64,000 nucleotides of DNA. Origin: Tillandsia leiboldiana (taxonomy: Eukaryota; Streptophyta; Magnoliopsida; Poales; Bromeliaceae). This document shows positions 1 through 13,098 of this stretch, piece after piece. Within the stretch, counting starts at the first letter, position 1, and each line of letters opens with the position of its first letter. A model generated the notes under the pieces. The model had not been told where the DNA came from, ran no database searches, and was given only the letters and a program-made list of their open reading frames with translations. The translations under genes and the position numbers were made by a program. The stretch is from assembly GCA_029204045.2 (NCBI GenBank), contig CM055064.1, forward strand, positions 7,266,323 through 7,330,322, written 5' to 3'.

Positions 1-3000
1 GCAGTGAAGAATAGAGACAGGTATAGAACTATGCTAGTGACCAATCAAGCATGGCATGTGTCCAGGAAATGCATATCAACTGCTGAAGAAATCATGATAT
101 AACTCAACATGATAAACAAGCAACTGCTGGAGTATAAGCATGATATATCTCAATATGATAAACAAGCAACTGCTGGAATATAAAGGCATGATAAAAGCTC
201 ATCTGTGAGATCAAGGCTATGCAGATGTATGGATTTTGTGCTAATATGCAAGCAAGTAGTAAGAGGAGGTATGAACTCAATAGTAATCATAATGCTAAGT
301 CTCAATCCACGGTCGGTAGACCGGACAGTTGGCGAGAAGCCGAGGAAAATCCCCACTAGGATATAACCATGGTACACTGACCACAAAGACGGCAGGAAGC
401 CGAGGAAAATCCCCACTAGGATATCGATACTGATGCAAATCATGCCAGGTACTGAGACTAGAACTTCTATTCTAAACATGCAGTGAAGAATAGAATATAA
501 TGACAGGCTCATCTGTATAATCAAGCAATATAGCTGTAATAACTGGATGCTGAAATGAAAGCATGTAGCATAGGTTCAGGGTTCCAAGAACAGGGGTCCA
601 ACCTACCACGGCACCCAATAGGGCCGACCTGATAAAACGCGGACCGAAGATAAACCCACCTGTATATAGGAGGAACAACGACTCCACCAGAAGGTAGACG
701 GTCACGATAACCACAAGACGGATCACGGCTGGCTCCTGACGACTGGGCCCTACAATAATACCGGGTGACAACTCAGGATCTATCAATCCTCAAAGTGCAA
801 CTAGCGCGAATTGACTATTTCGTCGATTAACGCAATAATAAGCAATTTAGCTTTTCAAGAACCCCCGAGAAACCCACTGAAAGGTTAATACTGTTTTAGA
901 ACATTTATCTAGCTTTTCTATACTGCTACAATTGCAGCAAGGCCCTCGAGTTTACTCAGAATGGATTTTATACGATAAATAACCACTGTTTTGGCTCGTT
1001 CTCTCAAACGGTAAATCATTTTTACGAGCCGTCACCTCCAGTAGATGACATTCGACTTGCTGAACGCCGTGCTCACCCATTTGTGGCAGCACGATGCCCG
1101 GGGCAAACTTCGGGCCATAATTTACTTCTCTAACCTAGCCGAAATGCATTTTCGTTTCTTCGGCTCACCAAAACCCAAAATAAACGCGAGCATCGCGTTC
1201 AGTGACCCCAAATTAGCCAGGAGTACACTGTTGCAATATTTTAAACAACCCTAATACTGTTATTAAGAATTTATTGTATTTAAGCTTGATTATGACACAA
1301 CTTTGCATCTATTCCTCGCATGTTAAAACTTTGTATATCAAAGTGCTTCCAAACAGTGCAAGGACACTGGGGCTCACTTCCCTTGCAGCCCAGGTCTGCT
1401 GGTTCAACCAGAACCTCAACCTTGCTCTCACACAAGTTCACAATGCACCATACACTTGTCCACACAGATCCAGGTTGATGTGAAGTGAGCATCAAGCTCA
1501 GGGGACAATTCTAAGCAACTTTCATATTCACAGTTTTGTCAAATTCTGCTTGGAAGTTCTTTGAAGCATTTTGTCAAGCACTTAGTGGGCATTACTTATA
1601 GCTTTATTCACAAACCATATTTCACACTGGATCTTCGCAACCACAGCACTTGGGGCTCTCAAGCTTGGATCAAAACATTCCACCAAGTCCCTGGAGTTGT
1701 TCTCATCAACTTGGAGCAACCAAAACTCCCAGGTTGGCTTGGGTCCGAGGAAGAAGATGACCCCCTCAACTTTGAAATTCGTGATGACCCAACCGAGAGT
1801 TCTGGGGCTCAACTAATGGCACCAAAAAGTGCTAATTACATCCCTAATGCTTTCCATACCCATGCCTGGTCGACGGGATGAGGCGGCGCTGGCGGGGCAC
1901 AAAGCTCCATTTCGAGCTTCAAGCCTCTAATGGCGGATTTCAACAGAGGCCATATGAGGCTCTCTAACTTTCATGGTAGGTTTCATAGGCCCATACGAAG
2001 CTTCCCGACCAACCCATCCCAACCGGAGTTGGCCGGAGCGCCGGCGCCCGCGACATGGTTGAGAATCGGATCATCCATGGCCACCAATTTTTGATGCTGC
2101 ATGGATGCCATGCAAGTGCATGGGTGCACTCCTCTCACACCCAGGAACATTTCCGGGCAAGTGGCCGGCGGCGGGGAGGCGCGCCGGCGCCGGAGCAGCA
2201 AGCTCGGCCAAGTGCAAGAAACCCGAAAACTAGGGTTCCAATCTGCAACCGATTGGTTTGATCAAACTCCACCAAATTTGGTGGAGTTGATCACTGACTC
2301 CAACAGTAAAAGTCCATGATTTTAGATTCCCATTTAGTCCACTGGTTGCCGAGAAAACTCGCGGCGGAGCTCGGCTAGGTTTCCGGCCAACTTTGCTCCC
2401 GCCGGCCAACCAGGCTGCATGGGGGCTCGGGCTCGTGCAGGGAGCATCCTTAGGACACAGGGAGTCTACTGCTAAGGGTCTCGGGTCCTGAGAACCATTG
2501 GTTAGGGTGCTCTTACCTTGGCCGGAGTTGGTGAAGGAGGAAGAAGCCGGTTCTTGGTTCCTTCTTCACGCGCGGCCACGGCAAGCTCCAGCAACACTCC
2601 ACTGGTACAGAGGAACTCCACTGGATCTCCAGATCAAGATTTGGAAGAAGTTGGTTCCATCTTCTTCTTCCTCTCTCTCTCTCTCGGTTTTCTTCAATGG
2701 AGGGGGTGACTCCTCGGCCACCACAACACCAAGGCCTTATGAGGATTAACTCTTGGGAGTTAGAAATCCCAAGAGCCTTCCTCGTGTAACCTCCCACGAG
2801 GAAGCCCAAAAGCCAAAAGGATTTAATGCAAGATTCTTTGTAAATGCCTCAAACCCGGTTCACACACACCCCTAGCCTCCAAGCTCTGCACAGTAGGTGC
2901 AAAATGCACCCAACACCCTCATATTTAATCCCCTAAATATTTGGTACATAAAATATTATTGTTTTCTCGAAAATACCCACTTTTCGGTACACTTCACGTA

Positions 3001-3556
3001 TTTTGAGAAAATTCGCTCGACGAAATACGAAACAGACTTCGCCACGACGTCCGGCTCGTCGAGACCTTCGAGATAGGCTATTCATTTGCTTGATTTGATG
3101 CTCAAATGAATTCTCGGGCCATTCTGTTCTGTATGTCGCAACCCGACACACGCACTTCGATGCACACGGATCGCCAAACGCGAAAACCGTCAGTGCCATT
3201 GCGCTCAGAACGTCGAAATTCGTTAGGATCCACTACTCATACCCCTATATCAGGGTTTTAGACAGTGGTTCGGCCAACTGTCGCTCGCGAAGGGTCGAAA
3301 ATCGCGAGTTACTATTCACACTTAAGTCGCGGGGCCCGTTTTTGATTTCTGATTTTGGGAAGATCCGACCGTCGGATCGAAAACACATGAATATGAAACT
3401 TCTATGTTTCGACGAGACGATCGCAATGGTGATCTCGGATTTTCCAGATCAGACCCCGATCAAAAGTCGATATTTTTGGGGTCCTAATTACTTATTTTCT
3501 GCTATTTAAAATTCCAGAAATTTATTTAAATCTTTTTAAAATTCACGATTACTACA
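1..3556 (-). mobile_element. LTR-A relict (3' part of the copy, left end outside window)
   Basis: This stretch aligns by eye, block by block, with the other LTR-A copies. Shared blocks include the region ending in a run like GGAGCATCGCGTTCAGTGACC, the palindrome at 2267-2286, the TC-rich block near 2670-2695, and the tail with GACGAGACGATCGCAATGG near 3412. It ends at 3556 in ATTACTACA, matching the CTTACA end of the complete copies. No protein-coding gene is supported; the short ORFs are chance openings. A 28-bp block repeats at 336-363 and 396-423. Divergence from the other copies is high, so it is old. Confidence 0.75.
2267..2286. repeat. Perfect 20-bp palindrome of LTR-A
   Basis: CTCCACCAAATTTGGTGGAG is its own reverse complement. 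It is kept in five LTR-A stretches: here, 9955-9974, 20862-20881, 25562-25581 and 31068-31087. Here the symmetry extends almost perfectly through the flanking TGATCAA/TTGATCA. Confidence 0.85.
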
Positions 3557-6220
3557 CATGGTGTGTGGAAAAAGGTTTCCAACTGAGTTACCATATTGAG
3601 TCGATTTAGATATCCTAGTCAATGATCGAATTATAAGATTTGATGAGCAACCATGATTTCGGTTCGATCGGGACGTTGTGTGTTGGAGGGAATTTATCAC
3701 AGTGTAACGGTAAGCGGAAAGGTTCAGTTTTCATCACCATTTTGGATTGTCGTGATATACTGCTAGGTGTCACTCACGGACAGTGAGAGAAGTAAAAATA
3801 ATTTAAAATAAATTATTTTCATCAATTAGAAGAGTTCTAATTTAATGTTAAAGAGTTCAATATTGGACTCCACTGCCAAATGGTAATGGACCTATGAGCG
3901 CACACAATAGGAATTGTGTACATCCAAAATAAAAGGTGAGTCTAATACACTAAACAGTTTAGTGAATATGATGAGAAACTATACGAAAGATTTAATTTCT
4001 AATTTGATTAGAGAATAATTAAATATTTATAAATTCTTATGAGATAATATTCTAATTAGATTAGATTTAAATATGAATATTTAATTATAATTTAATGGAC
4101 ATGATCCGGTTAAATTAAAGAGAGAGATAAGGTTTAAATATATTCGATAAGTATCCTGAGATTTTTCCAACTAATTTTAAGATCTAATTAGTTACTAGAT
4201 TTTATCTTAAGATTTAATTAGTTACTAGATTTTATCATGAGATTTAATTTAAAAAGATTTTTCTTTGTAACTAATTATAAGATTTAATTAGTTACTATAT
4301 TTTAGGATATACTTTATTTTGTTATATTCCGGACAACTTCATATTATAAGAATAGGTAGTACGTATGAGATACAGGGATGAGAAGAAAAAGAGGAAATTA
4401 ATTAAGTTGGCCGCGGAACGTGAGAGTAATTCACGTTAAGTTATTCTCTCTTCATATGATCTTTCGTGAAGATCAGAGTGTTTCATCAAAAATAACGCAG
4501 ACATCAAAGGGACTGCTAGCACCGTTCTTGTAGTCTGCGACTCATCTGTTCCGTGCAACGGAACGCGTTGGATCTATACCAATTCTGTGTGGATACTCAT
4601 AGAGGCCGGGCACGTGCGCGGCTACACGATTCATCATATCCAGTTTTCAACCGTTCAGTAGATCAAGAGGCCTTAACCGGTTCAAGGTAATATAAACTAA
4701 ATATGAGATCTGTTTAGTTTAACTTATTTTATATTATAACATGAGAATGATCCACCGGCACTGGATTGATTTTATTTTACTTTTCATATATGATATGAAT
4801 TTGTTTTAAAATAATATGCTAATTTTTCCGCTAATTTATCCACAGCTGTAAGAAAGTATCCGGCACAGAGAATAAAATGCAGCGGAAAAATTTGCATATT
4901 ATTTTAAAACAAATTCATATCATATATGAAAAGTAAAATAAAATCAATCCAGTGCCGGTGGATCATTCTCATGTTATAATATAAAAATAAGTTAAACTAA
5001 ACAGATCTCATGTTTAGTTTATATTACCTTGAACCGGTTAAGGCCTCTTGATCTACTGAACGGTTGAAAACTGGATATGATGAATCGTGTAGCCGCGCAC
5101 GTGCCCGGCCTCTATGAGTATCCACACAGAATTGGTATAGATCCAACGCGTTCCGTTGAACGGAACAGATGAGTCGCAGACTACAAGAACGGTGCTAGCA
5201 GTCCCTTTGATGTCTGCGTTATTTTTGATGAAACACTTTGATCTCCACGAAAGATCATATGAAGAGAGAATAACTTAACGTGAATTATTCTCACGTTCCG
5301 CGACCAACTTAATTAATTTCCTCTTTTTCTTCTCATCCCCGTATGAGATACGTACTACCTACTCTTATAATATGAAGTTGTCCGGAATATAACAAAATAA
5401 AGTATATCCTAATATATAGTAACTAATTAAATCTTATAATTAGTTACAAAGAAAAATCTTTTTAAATTAAATCTCAAGATAAAATCTAGTAACTAATTAA
5501 ATCTTAAGATAAAATCTAGTAACTAATTAAATCTTAAGATAAAATCTAGTAACTAATTAAATCTTAAGATAAAATCTAGTAACTAATTAGATCTTAAAAT
5601 TAGTTGGAAAAATCTCAGGATACTTATCGAATATATTTAAACCTTATCTCTCTCTTTAATTTAATCGGATCATATCCATTAAATTATAATTAAATATTCA
5701 TATTTAAATCTAATCTAATTAGAATATTATCTCATAAGAATTTATGAATATTTAATTATTCTCTAATCAAATTAGAAATTAAATCTTTCGTATAATTTCT
5801 CATCATATTCACTAAACTGTTTAGTGTATTAGACTCACCTTTTATTTTGGATGTACACAATTCCTATTGTGTGTGACCTCATAGGTCCATTACCATTTGG
5901 CAGTGGAGTCCAATATCAAACTCTTTAACATTAAATTAGAACTCTTCTAATTGATGAAAATAATTTATTTTAAATTATTTTTACTTCTCTCACTGTCCGT
6001 GAGTGACACCTAGCAGTATATCACGACAATCCAAAATGGTGATGAAAACTGAACCTTTCCGCTTACCGTTACACTGTGATAAATTCCCTCCAACACACAA
6101 CGTCCCGATCGAACCGAAATCATGGTTGCTCATCAAATCTTATAATTCGATCATTGACTAGGATATCTAAATTGACTCAATATGGTAACTCAGTTGGAAA
6201 CCTTTTTCCACACACCATGT
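3556..6220. repeat. Large inverted repeat, about 1.3 kb arms, 48-nt loop
   Basis: The left arm (3556-4832) is the reverse complement of the right arm (4881-6220) at very high identity. For example, the blocks carrying AACGGAACGCGTTGGATC near 4557 and its complement near 5140 match almost base for base. The loop is 4833-4880. The right arm is longer mainly because it carries more copies of a 30-bp tandem unit. The arms are AT-rich and without a long ORF. They may be two head-to-head copies of a copia-type LTR or leader, but I could not confirm that. The left edge coincides with the end of the LTR-A relict. A transcript through it would fold into a hairpin of more than 1.2 kb. Confidence 0.9.
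5469..5588. repeat. Four tandem 30-bp units inside the right arm
   Basis: A unit of the form AAATCTTAAGATAAAATCTA... repeats four times with period 30; the first unit has one substitution. The matching place in the left arm (about 4185-4250) has only about two units. Confidence 0.85.
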
Positions 6221-6517
6221 ACCCTGGCCAGGGATTTTTCGAGTTGAATTTGATAATCTACATAGGATGTTCTCTCTCAACATTGAGAGTGTTGAATTCC
6301 TTATTGTACGCTCATATGCTTCCCCATATAAACTACTATAGCCAATCAATACCAGACGTAGACTATTGATTAAAGTCTAAGTATTAGTACAGTCAAACGG
6401 TAGCAATCTATATGTGAAGCAACTATGACGCCTCAGGTCCAAGAAGTACTTCACACATCGATAGCAAAGAACTAGTCACTGACGAAAATAGAACCATGTG
6501 ACTGTTCAGCAAAATGG
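6221..6517. other. Unassigned spacer between the inverted repeat and LTR-A
   Basis: There is no coding potential and no recognised primer-binding site next to the LTR-A start. A small hairpin (CTCTCAACATTGAGAG) lies near 6272. I cannot say what this segment derives from. Confidence 0.5.
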
Positions 6518-9500
6518 TGTCACTCCCCGAGTTCGAAAAACAGAGTCTAAATTATTATTTTTTTAAATCAGAGTTTATAAAATCCAGCCAAGGCGCAACA
6601 GACCGCCACATATATAGAAAATTCCCAATCCCCATTGGATTGAGCCTTTTCTATACATGCTCGGCTCTACAATGGCAAACCAATATCAGAGTAGACTAAA
6701 CTATGAACTCTAAAGAACTAATAAACAAATTGCAAATATTACAACAACTTATTACAAATTGAATTACAAGCTTGAAACTGAAATAACAACGGCTGTCCAG
6801 GGTCAAATCTAACGCGGCATCTCACCAACACGTCCCAACGTCCCAACACCCGCTCGACCTGAAAAATGGTCACCCAGGGGGTGTGAGATACATCGACAGT
6901 GTATCCCAGTGGGCACGACGAGCCGATAAATAGCTGATCGTACCTACTGGCATACAATAACTAGCGGATAGTAAGAGATCAGTAGGCAAGGCAGTTATAT
7001 ATCATGGTGTTGTAATATCAACAATAGGCAAAGCAGATATATTTGGTGCTGTAAATTAAAGCAGGCTTAAACAATTACTGAGCAATTATAGGATGATAAC
7101 TATAACAGGAATAGGAACTAGGAAATCATGAGGTATGATAAAAACAGGTTAAACTGGCAACATATGCATCAATAATAGAACAAGCAGATACCCAATCAAG
7201 CCACCATATTGGTCTATAAGACCTCAGGGAAAAACACCGAACCTCGCATCAAACAGAAGCATGCTGATATAGATTCTAATCAAAATTGAACAAGCACTGG
7301 GTAATCATAAGAGTATGATGTAAAGCAGATTAAACAGGCAATTTATGCATCAATGGAAGAACATGTAAGTACCCAATCAAAAGCCACCATATTGGTCAAC
7401 AAGACCTCAGGGAAAACTCGCCCAACCTGGCACCAACCTAGATGACATACTCCGGCACCCTCGGGCACTAACCTGGGAGTCAACACTCCGGCACCCTTGG
7501 GCACTAACCTGGGAGTCACGGGTCGTATACCAGACCACTTTACCGGTAAAGAACATACACACGCGGAGCGACCCCGCTTATGTTCGTGAAGTACAGCAGT
7601 GCGGGTGATCAATCATGCGAATGCTCAAGCTCACGGTCCACCGACCGGATAATCGGCAACAAGCCGGAAAAATCCCAACAGGGATGCAATAACAGAAAGC
7701 CAACAAATCTCGACTCATGGTAATCGGTAACAAGCCGGGAAAATCCCAACAGGGATGAAATAACAGAAACCAACTGATCTCGACTCATGCAATATAAATG
7801 CAGGAAACAATAACTGATCAATCACACATGGCGAATGGCAAGAATAATCAGGATATACTGATAAGCGAGTAAATGTGTGATAACTAACTAATGGCCAATC
7901 AGGCATGGCAAATGTCTAGGATAAGGATCATAATATATGATAGCAAGCTAAAGATCAATCGAGCATGGCAACATATAAGCTAGCAAGCTAAGGATCAATC
8001 AAGCATGGCAACATATAGGCTGATAACTGATAGTGATCAATGAATCAAGCAGATATAGCAATATAAAAGTGATGCTGATCAATAAAAAGAGCAGGCTCAA
8101 TAAGGAAATCTAGGCTATCACAAGAACAGGGGTCCGACCAATTACGATACCCCAGAGGGCCGAAATGATAGAACCCGGACCGAAGATAAACCCACCTGTC
8201 GTTTGCAGGCGACTTAAATGACACCCACGGTATGCTCGAAAGCTAGAGCCGAACCGTGCCAACCTGAATCATAAACATTGCTAAACTCAACCTTTTATTC
8301 AAATATTGGTATAATTACCAAAATGCCCCTTCCGAAAATTCCATTTGAATTTCCGGGAGACACGGGCTTTGACCCTTTGCCGCTGGCTCAACCAGATTCT
8401 ACTGGGACTCAACAGACGGCTGGGCGTAATCGCTGCAATTCCTCAAATTGCGTGATTAACACCGGGATGCCGTTAAACCGACGATTTTGTCGATTTACGG
8501 ACCGATAATCAATTTCTGCTCAACGAGAGCCGTTGGATCCCTAACGAAAAGCTTAGAGATCACGGACACACTGCCCGAGATAGCACAAGAGGTTACAATT
8601 ACGTTTTGACCACTAGGGTTTCCAAAAATCGCACTTTTATAGCAATTTGAGAGTCGTTTTTGCCCGTTCTAAATATCGGAACATCATTTTAACGAACCAT
8701 CACCACCAGTAGGTGGCCCTTGACTTGCTGAACACCGTGCTCACCATTTGGCAACAACACGGAACCCGAATAAAATTTCGGCCCATGAACCACTTGTTGC
8801 ATAGGTTAAATAGCACTATTTTTGCATTTAATTTTTCTACGCGGCCAAACCTATTTTTAAGGTGAGCATCGCGTTCAGTGACCTCAAAATAGCCAGAAGC
8901 TCACTGTCGCGAAGTTCCATAATGTCCAGATCAGTCCCAAATCCAAACCAACCTACATAAGGTTCAAACTTACCCAATCTTCAAAACTGCTTGTGCCAAC
9001 ACCAAACTAACTTGAGCGTCTTGCTCAGAACATCCCAGAGGCTCAAAGGCTTGCTATTGTGCAACCTCAGAAGCTGCTGGATCCATAGATCCAAGTCTCA
9101 AGCTCTCCAATGGACAAGAATGCTCCACACAAAAATCCACTCAGCCAAAATTGGATCTGAAGTGAGCATCAAGCTCAGGGTAGTTTGTGGAGAAAATCTG
9201 GTAACTTTCTGGATGCTAAAACTCACTTCGAGTTCATTGTAGCATTTCCACAAACACATAGTGGGCACAAACATACAACACACAAGCTTACAATCCCAAG
9301 CTACAGCTTTGCATGGGTGGGGTCTAGGGGCTTCCAACTTGGATGGAAACATTCTGTAAGGCTGCAGAAACTTCCCATTCAAGCCTGGGCCCATCTTGCA
9401 TCCTCGGTTTGCCGAGAAACAAGAAGAAGATAACGAGGAAGATGAAGCTTCAAAGACCCATCAATGGCACTTTGCTATTTCTGGGTTCTGGGCCTCAACC

Positions 9501-11268
9501 ACCTGCACCACAAGGTGCATCACATCCCCATGAACTCACCTGAACCCATGCCCGGCGACAGGACACGGCGGAGGCGGCGGCGGAGTAAAGCTCGGTTTTG
9601 AGCTTCCCACCTCTAATGGTGGATTTTCACCAAGGCTGCATGGACTCCTTGCAAGAGCATGGATGGGATCCCCTTGATCCCAGTAATCTTCCCGATCATG
9701 CCTTCCCCGCCGGCGACGGCCGGTTGGCCGCCCACCGCGCTTGAGCTTAAGCTCGGGTCATTAATGGCGTCTTTTGATTAGGGCTGCATGGATGCCATGC
9801 AAAGGCATGGTTGGACTCTAAATGGTCCCATGAAGCTTCTCGGCCACATGGCCGGAGGTGGGGAGCGACGCCGGCGCCGGAACAAGAGACTCGGCCATGG
9901 TGCAATAACCCGAAAAACTAGGGTTTGGGTTTTTGACGCACACACTCAACCAAACTCCACCAAATTTGGTGGAGATGATCACCACCTTCTACAGTCCATG
10001 CCCATGATTTTATTTTTTCCATTTGAACGAGTGGTCGCGATGCAAGGCCGAGGCGGAGCATAATAGGGTTCCGGCGAGTTTCTTTCTCCCGCTGGCAACC
10101 GAGGGCTTCCCGAAGGCTGGGAATTGGCACATGGCATCTAAAGACTCTACAGAGTCCACTTCTATGGGTCTCGAGTGCTACAAACCAGAGGAATGGGGGA
10201 ACCTTACCTCGCCAGAGTTGGAGAAGATAGGATGTAGCCGGTTCTCCACCCCCGCGTCGTGCAGCCACCCAACAAGCTCTAGCTTGATCTCCAGACGCAG
10301 GAGAACACACCAGAGGTCACAAGAACCAAGTTGGAAGAACTTGGGCAATTCTTCTCTCTTCCTCTCTTACTCTCGGATTGGGATTGTGGGGGATGACTCT
10401 TGGTGACTCCACAGCACCCAGGCTATGAGGAATAACTCCTGGGAGTTAGGAATCCCATGAGCCACCTCGTGTAACCCCCCACAAAGCCCAAAGGTCCCAA
10501 GCCAATTCCAAAAAAATATCTTTTTCTACAATATGCTATTTGGTCCTTTTATCTTATGCTTCCAACACCCTAGTCCATTGCTGTAGATCACATATACTGT
10601 AAGGACCTCCAACAATAAGCCTTAAATAATTTGATCCATGAAACATCTAAGTTTTCGTAAAAATACATAATTTTTTGACATTTTTCACGCATTTCGAGAC
10701 GAACGGGTCATCGAAATGGAAAACAAACTTCGCCACGACGTCCGGCTCGTCGAGACCTTTCAAGTAGCATATTTGCTTTCTTGATTTGATGCTCGAATGA
10801 ATTCTCGAGCCATGACATACTGCAATTTGCACTATTTGGCACGCATTCCGATGCACCAAAGTCGCCAAACGCGAATTCCGTCAGTGCCATTGCGTTCAGA
10901 ATATCGAAATTAGCTAGAAACGACTACTCATACTGCTATGCTTGGGGTCCAGACGGCGAAACGGCCGATGATGGTCGAGAGGGGAATTAAATCAGGGGTT
11001 ACAATTCACAACTTAAGTTGTGGGCCCCGCAACTTCTTCGCTGATTTGCGGAAGATCCGACCGTCAGATCGAAAACTTTTGAATATCAATCTTCATGTTT
11101 CGACGATACGGTCACACTGGTGATCTCAGATTTTCGAGATTAGACCCCGATCAAAAGTCGATATTTTCGGGCCACATTTGCACTACTAATAATCCATTTT
11201 TACCATTTAAATAATCCAGAAAATTATTTAAACTTAGATTTTGGATTTCAAAAATCATGGTTACTACA
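6518..11268 (-). mobile_element. LTR-A relict, nearly full length (4.75 kb)
   Basis: It starts TGTCACTCCCCGAG at 6518 and ends GGTTACTACA at 11268. In between, the full series of LTR-A blocks is present in order: CCGACCGGATAATCGGCAA, GAACAGGGGTCCGACC, CTTGCTGAACACCGTGCTCACC, the palindrome at 9955, the TC-rich block near 10355 and CGACGTCCGGCTCGTCGAGACC. A roughly 69-bp block is duplicated at about 7651-7789, and a cluster of CACCCTYGGGCACTAACCTGGGAGTC repeats sits at 7450-7515. Flanking 5-mers (AATGG and TCTGG) do not match, so no target duplication is evident. Confidence 0.75.
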
Positions 11269-11452
11269 TCTGGTCACGCTCAGTGTACTTATTCTCTAAC
11301 AAGCACCTGTATGCTTACTTTAGTGTCCCCACACTAGTGACTTGAGATTCATCACCTCAACTTAGAAGTATAGCATACACCGGCCTATCCGGAAATATCA
11401 TCGTCCTTATGATATTCCTATGGCTAGGAGCATTTAAGAATCTTGTAGAAAG

Positions 11453-11505
<53 letters not shown>

Positions 11506-11680
11506 AAATTCCTAACTTTTAAGAATATATTCTCTTAACAAAGATTCAATGGACGATTCATGTAAACATATTGCTAACAATAAATATGAATAAAACTTGC
11601 CCTTTATTAATTAAAGAAAAAATACAAAAAAATATCCATAAGCCTATGTTACCGATTGGCTTTAGGGTATATTACTAACA
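11269..11680 (-). mobile_element. Copia-type LTR fragment
   Basis: Read on the minus strand it starts TGTTAGTAATATACCCTAAA at 11680. It carries blocks typical of plant copia LTRs: the GATATTTCCGGATAGGCCGG region, and the ...CACTGAGCGTGACC-like region near its far end. The superfamily call rests on recalled resemblance, so it is moderate. An AT microsatellite at 11455-11502 interrupts it. No matching second LTR was found. Confidence 0.5.
11455..11502. repeat. (AT)n microsatellite
   Basis: About 24 uninterrupted AT units. Confidence 0.95.
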
Positions 11681-13090
11681 GCAGAATTCTTCCATACTTA
11701 AGATGCAGAATTCTTCCATACTCTTTTCATCTATTACATTAAATGAATGAAGTCTCAATGGCCTACTTACTTTACGTTTGGGATGACTCTTTGTGCCCAA
11801 TCAATGCTTTGCTTTCCATTTGCTCTTTCGGTTTGGATGGCTTTACTACAAGCAACCACTTACTTGAGTGCACCTGTAAGTAGAAAAATATTTTACATTA
11901 AGTTACGATTGAGATTCATGGGTTGCGTTACTTCGGTTTGAGTTGGTACTATTTTTGCTTACTCTTCCTTATCTAGCTGTGAACTCTAAATTCACTATTT
12001 TGTTCTCAGCTTAAACTTCAGAACTGGGGTAAGTACCCTTGGCTGCTTACTTTTTTGCTATGAATTTTAAATTCACCTACATTTAATAAATTAAGTGAAT
12101 TAAGTCTCAATGGCATGCTTACTTCATGTTTCTACTTACCAAATATTTTACATTCTGTTACACAATTGGGTTGGAGAAACAATTGTCTACATATAGTGAA
12201 TTACGAATGTTCCCTTGCCAAATCAATGTCCTGCTTACTTTAGTCTTCTACTTAGAAAGTATTTTAAGTTCGGTTCACATTTGGATTGGAGAAAAATTCT
12301 GCGCCCTTCCAACAGTTCACATACTAAACAGCATTAAGCCATGGCACTACCTTCATTTGCTCTTTTATTTGCATGCATCATAGAATCTTCTCAGGCTGCA
12401 GTTTACAAAATACTCTTTTCATAATCAATAACTACTTGCTTCTTTTTGACATTATTATGTGTGTACACACTCATACACATATAGGAACTAAATGTTTAAA
12501 TACCAAACACATTTATGAACAAAACAACGGAATAAGCACGCAATAATATCATGTATTTGCAATTCATGTATGAATGATATAATATATTTACAGTGTAGAT
12601 GGCGGGTGGTTCTTTCATTCGGAACTAATTTGCATCCGAGTTATCATTTAAACAAAGGTATGTCTCTACTTGAAAAATATAGACCGCTATTTTTATGCTT
12701 GAATTCCTTCTTTCATTGTGAATAAGTATAGTATATTGAGGGTAATTATAGTTTTACAACATTTGATGAACCATGAAAACCCATTTCTTTTGTGGGAATT
12801 CAAAACCAAATTCAAGAGAATTATATAGTAGACTCATAACAATTGGGCAATTTTTTGTGAGTTGGCATTTCCATTTAAGATTTTTGTTTGATCAAACCCA
12901 TGTTGTTATAACATTTAAGCAAAAAGAATATATAACTATATATATATGTGAGGACCTAAGCTGAAAAATATATATATATATATTAAGAAAAAAAATGGAG
13001 GTTCCCTCTCAGGTTCATCTGTATTACATTGTTGTTATTAAAAAGGAAGGGAGTAAATAGGATATTATGGTATAAGCAGTTATGGTTTAA
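11681..13090. other. AT-rich stretch without a gene; ancient internal duplication
   Basis: There is no supported coding region. Blocks resembling TGAATKAAGTCTCAATGGC occur near 11745 and 12100, with similar following sequence, suggesting a diverged tandem duplication of about 350 bp. The stretch may be the body of the Helitron whose 3' end lies at 14451. Confidence 0.4.
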
Positions 13091-13098
13091 ATTATTTA

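Noticed and set aside
5469..5588. CRISPR-like array
   Set aside because: The 30-bp units are directly adjacent without spacers, in a plant genome.
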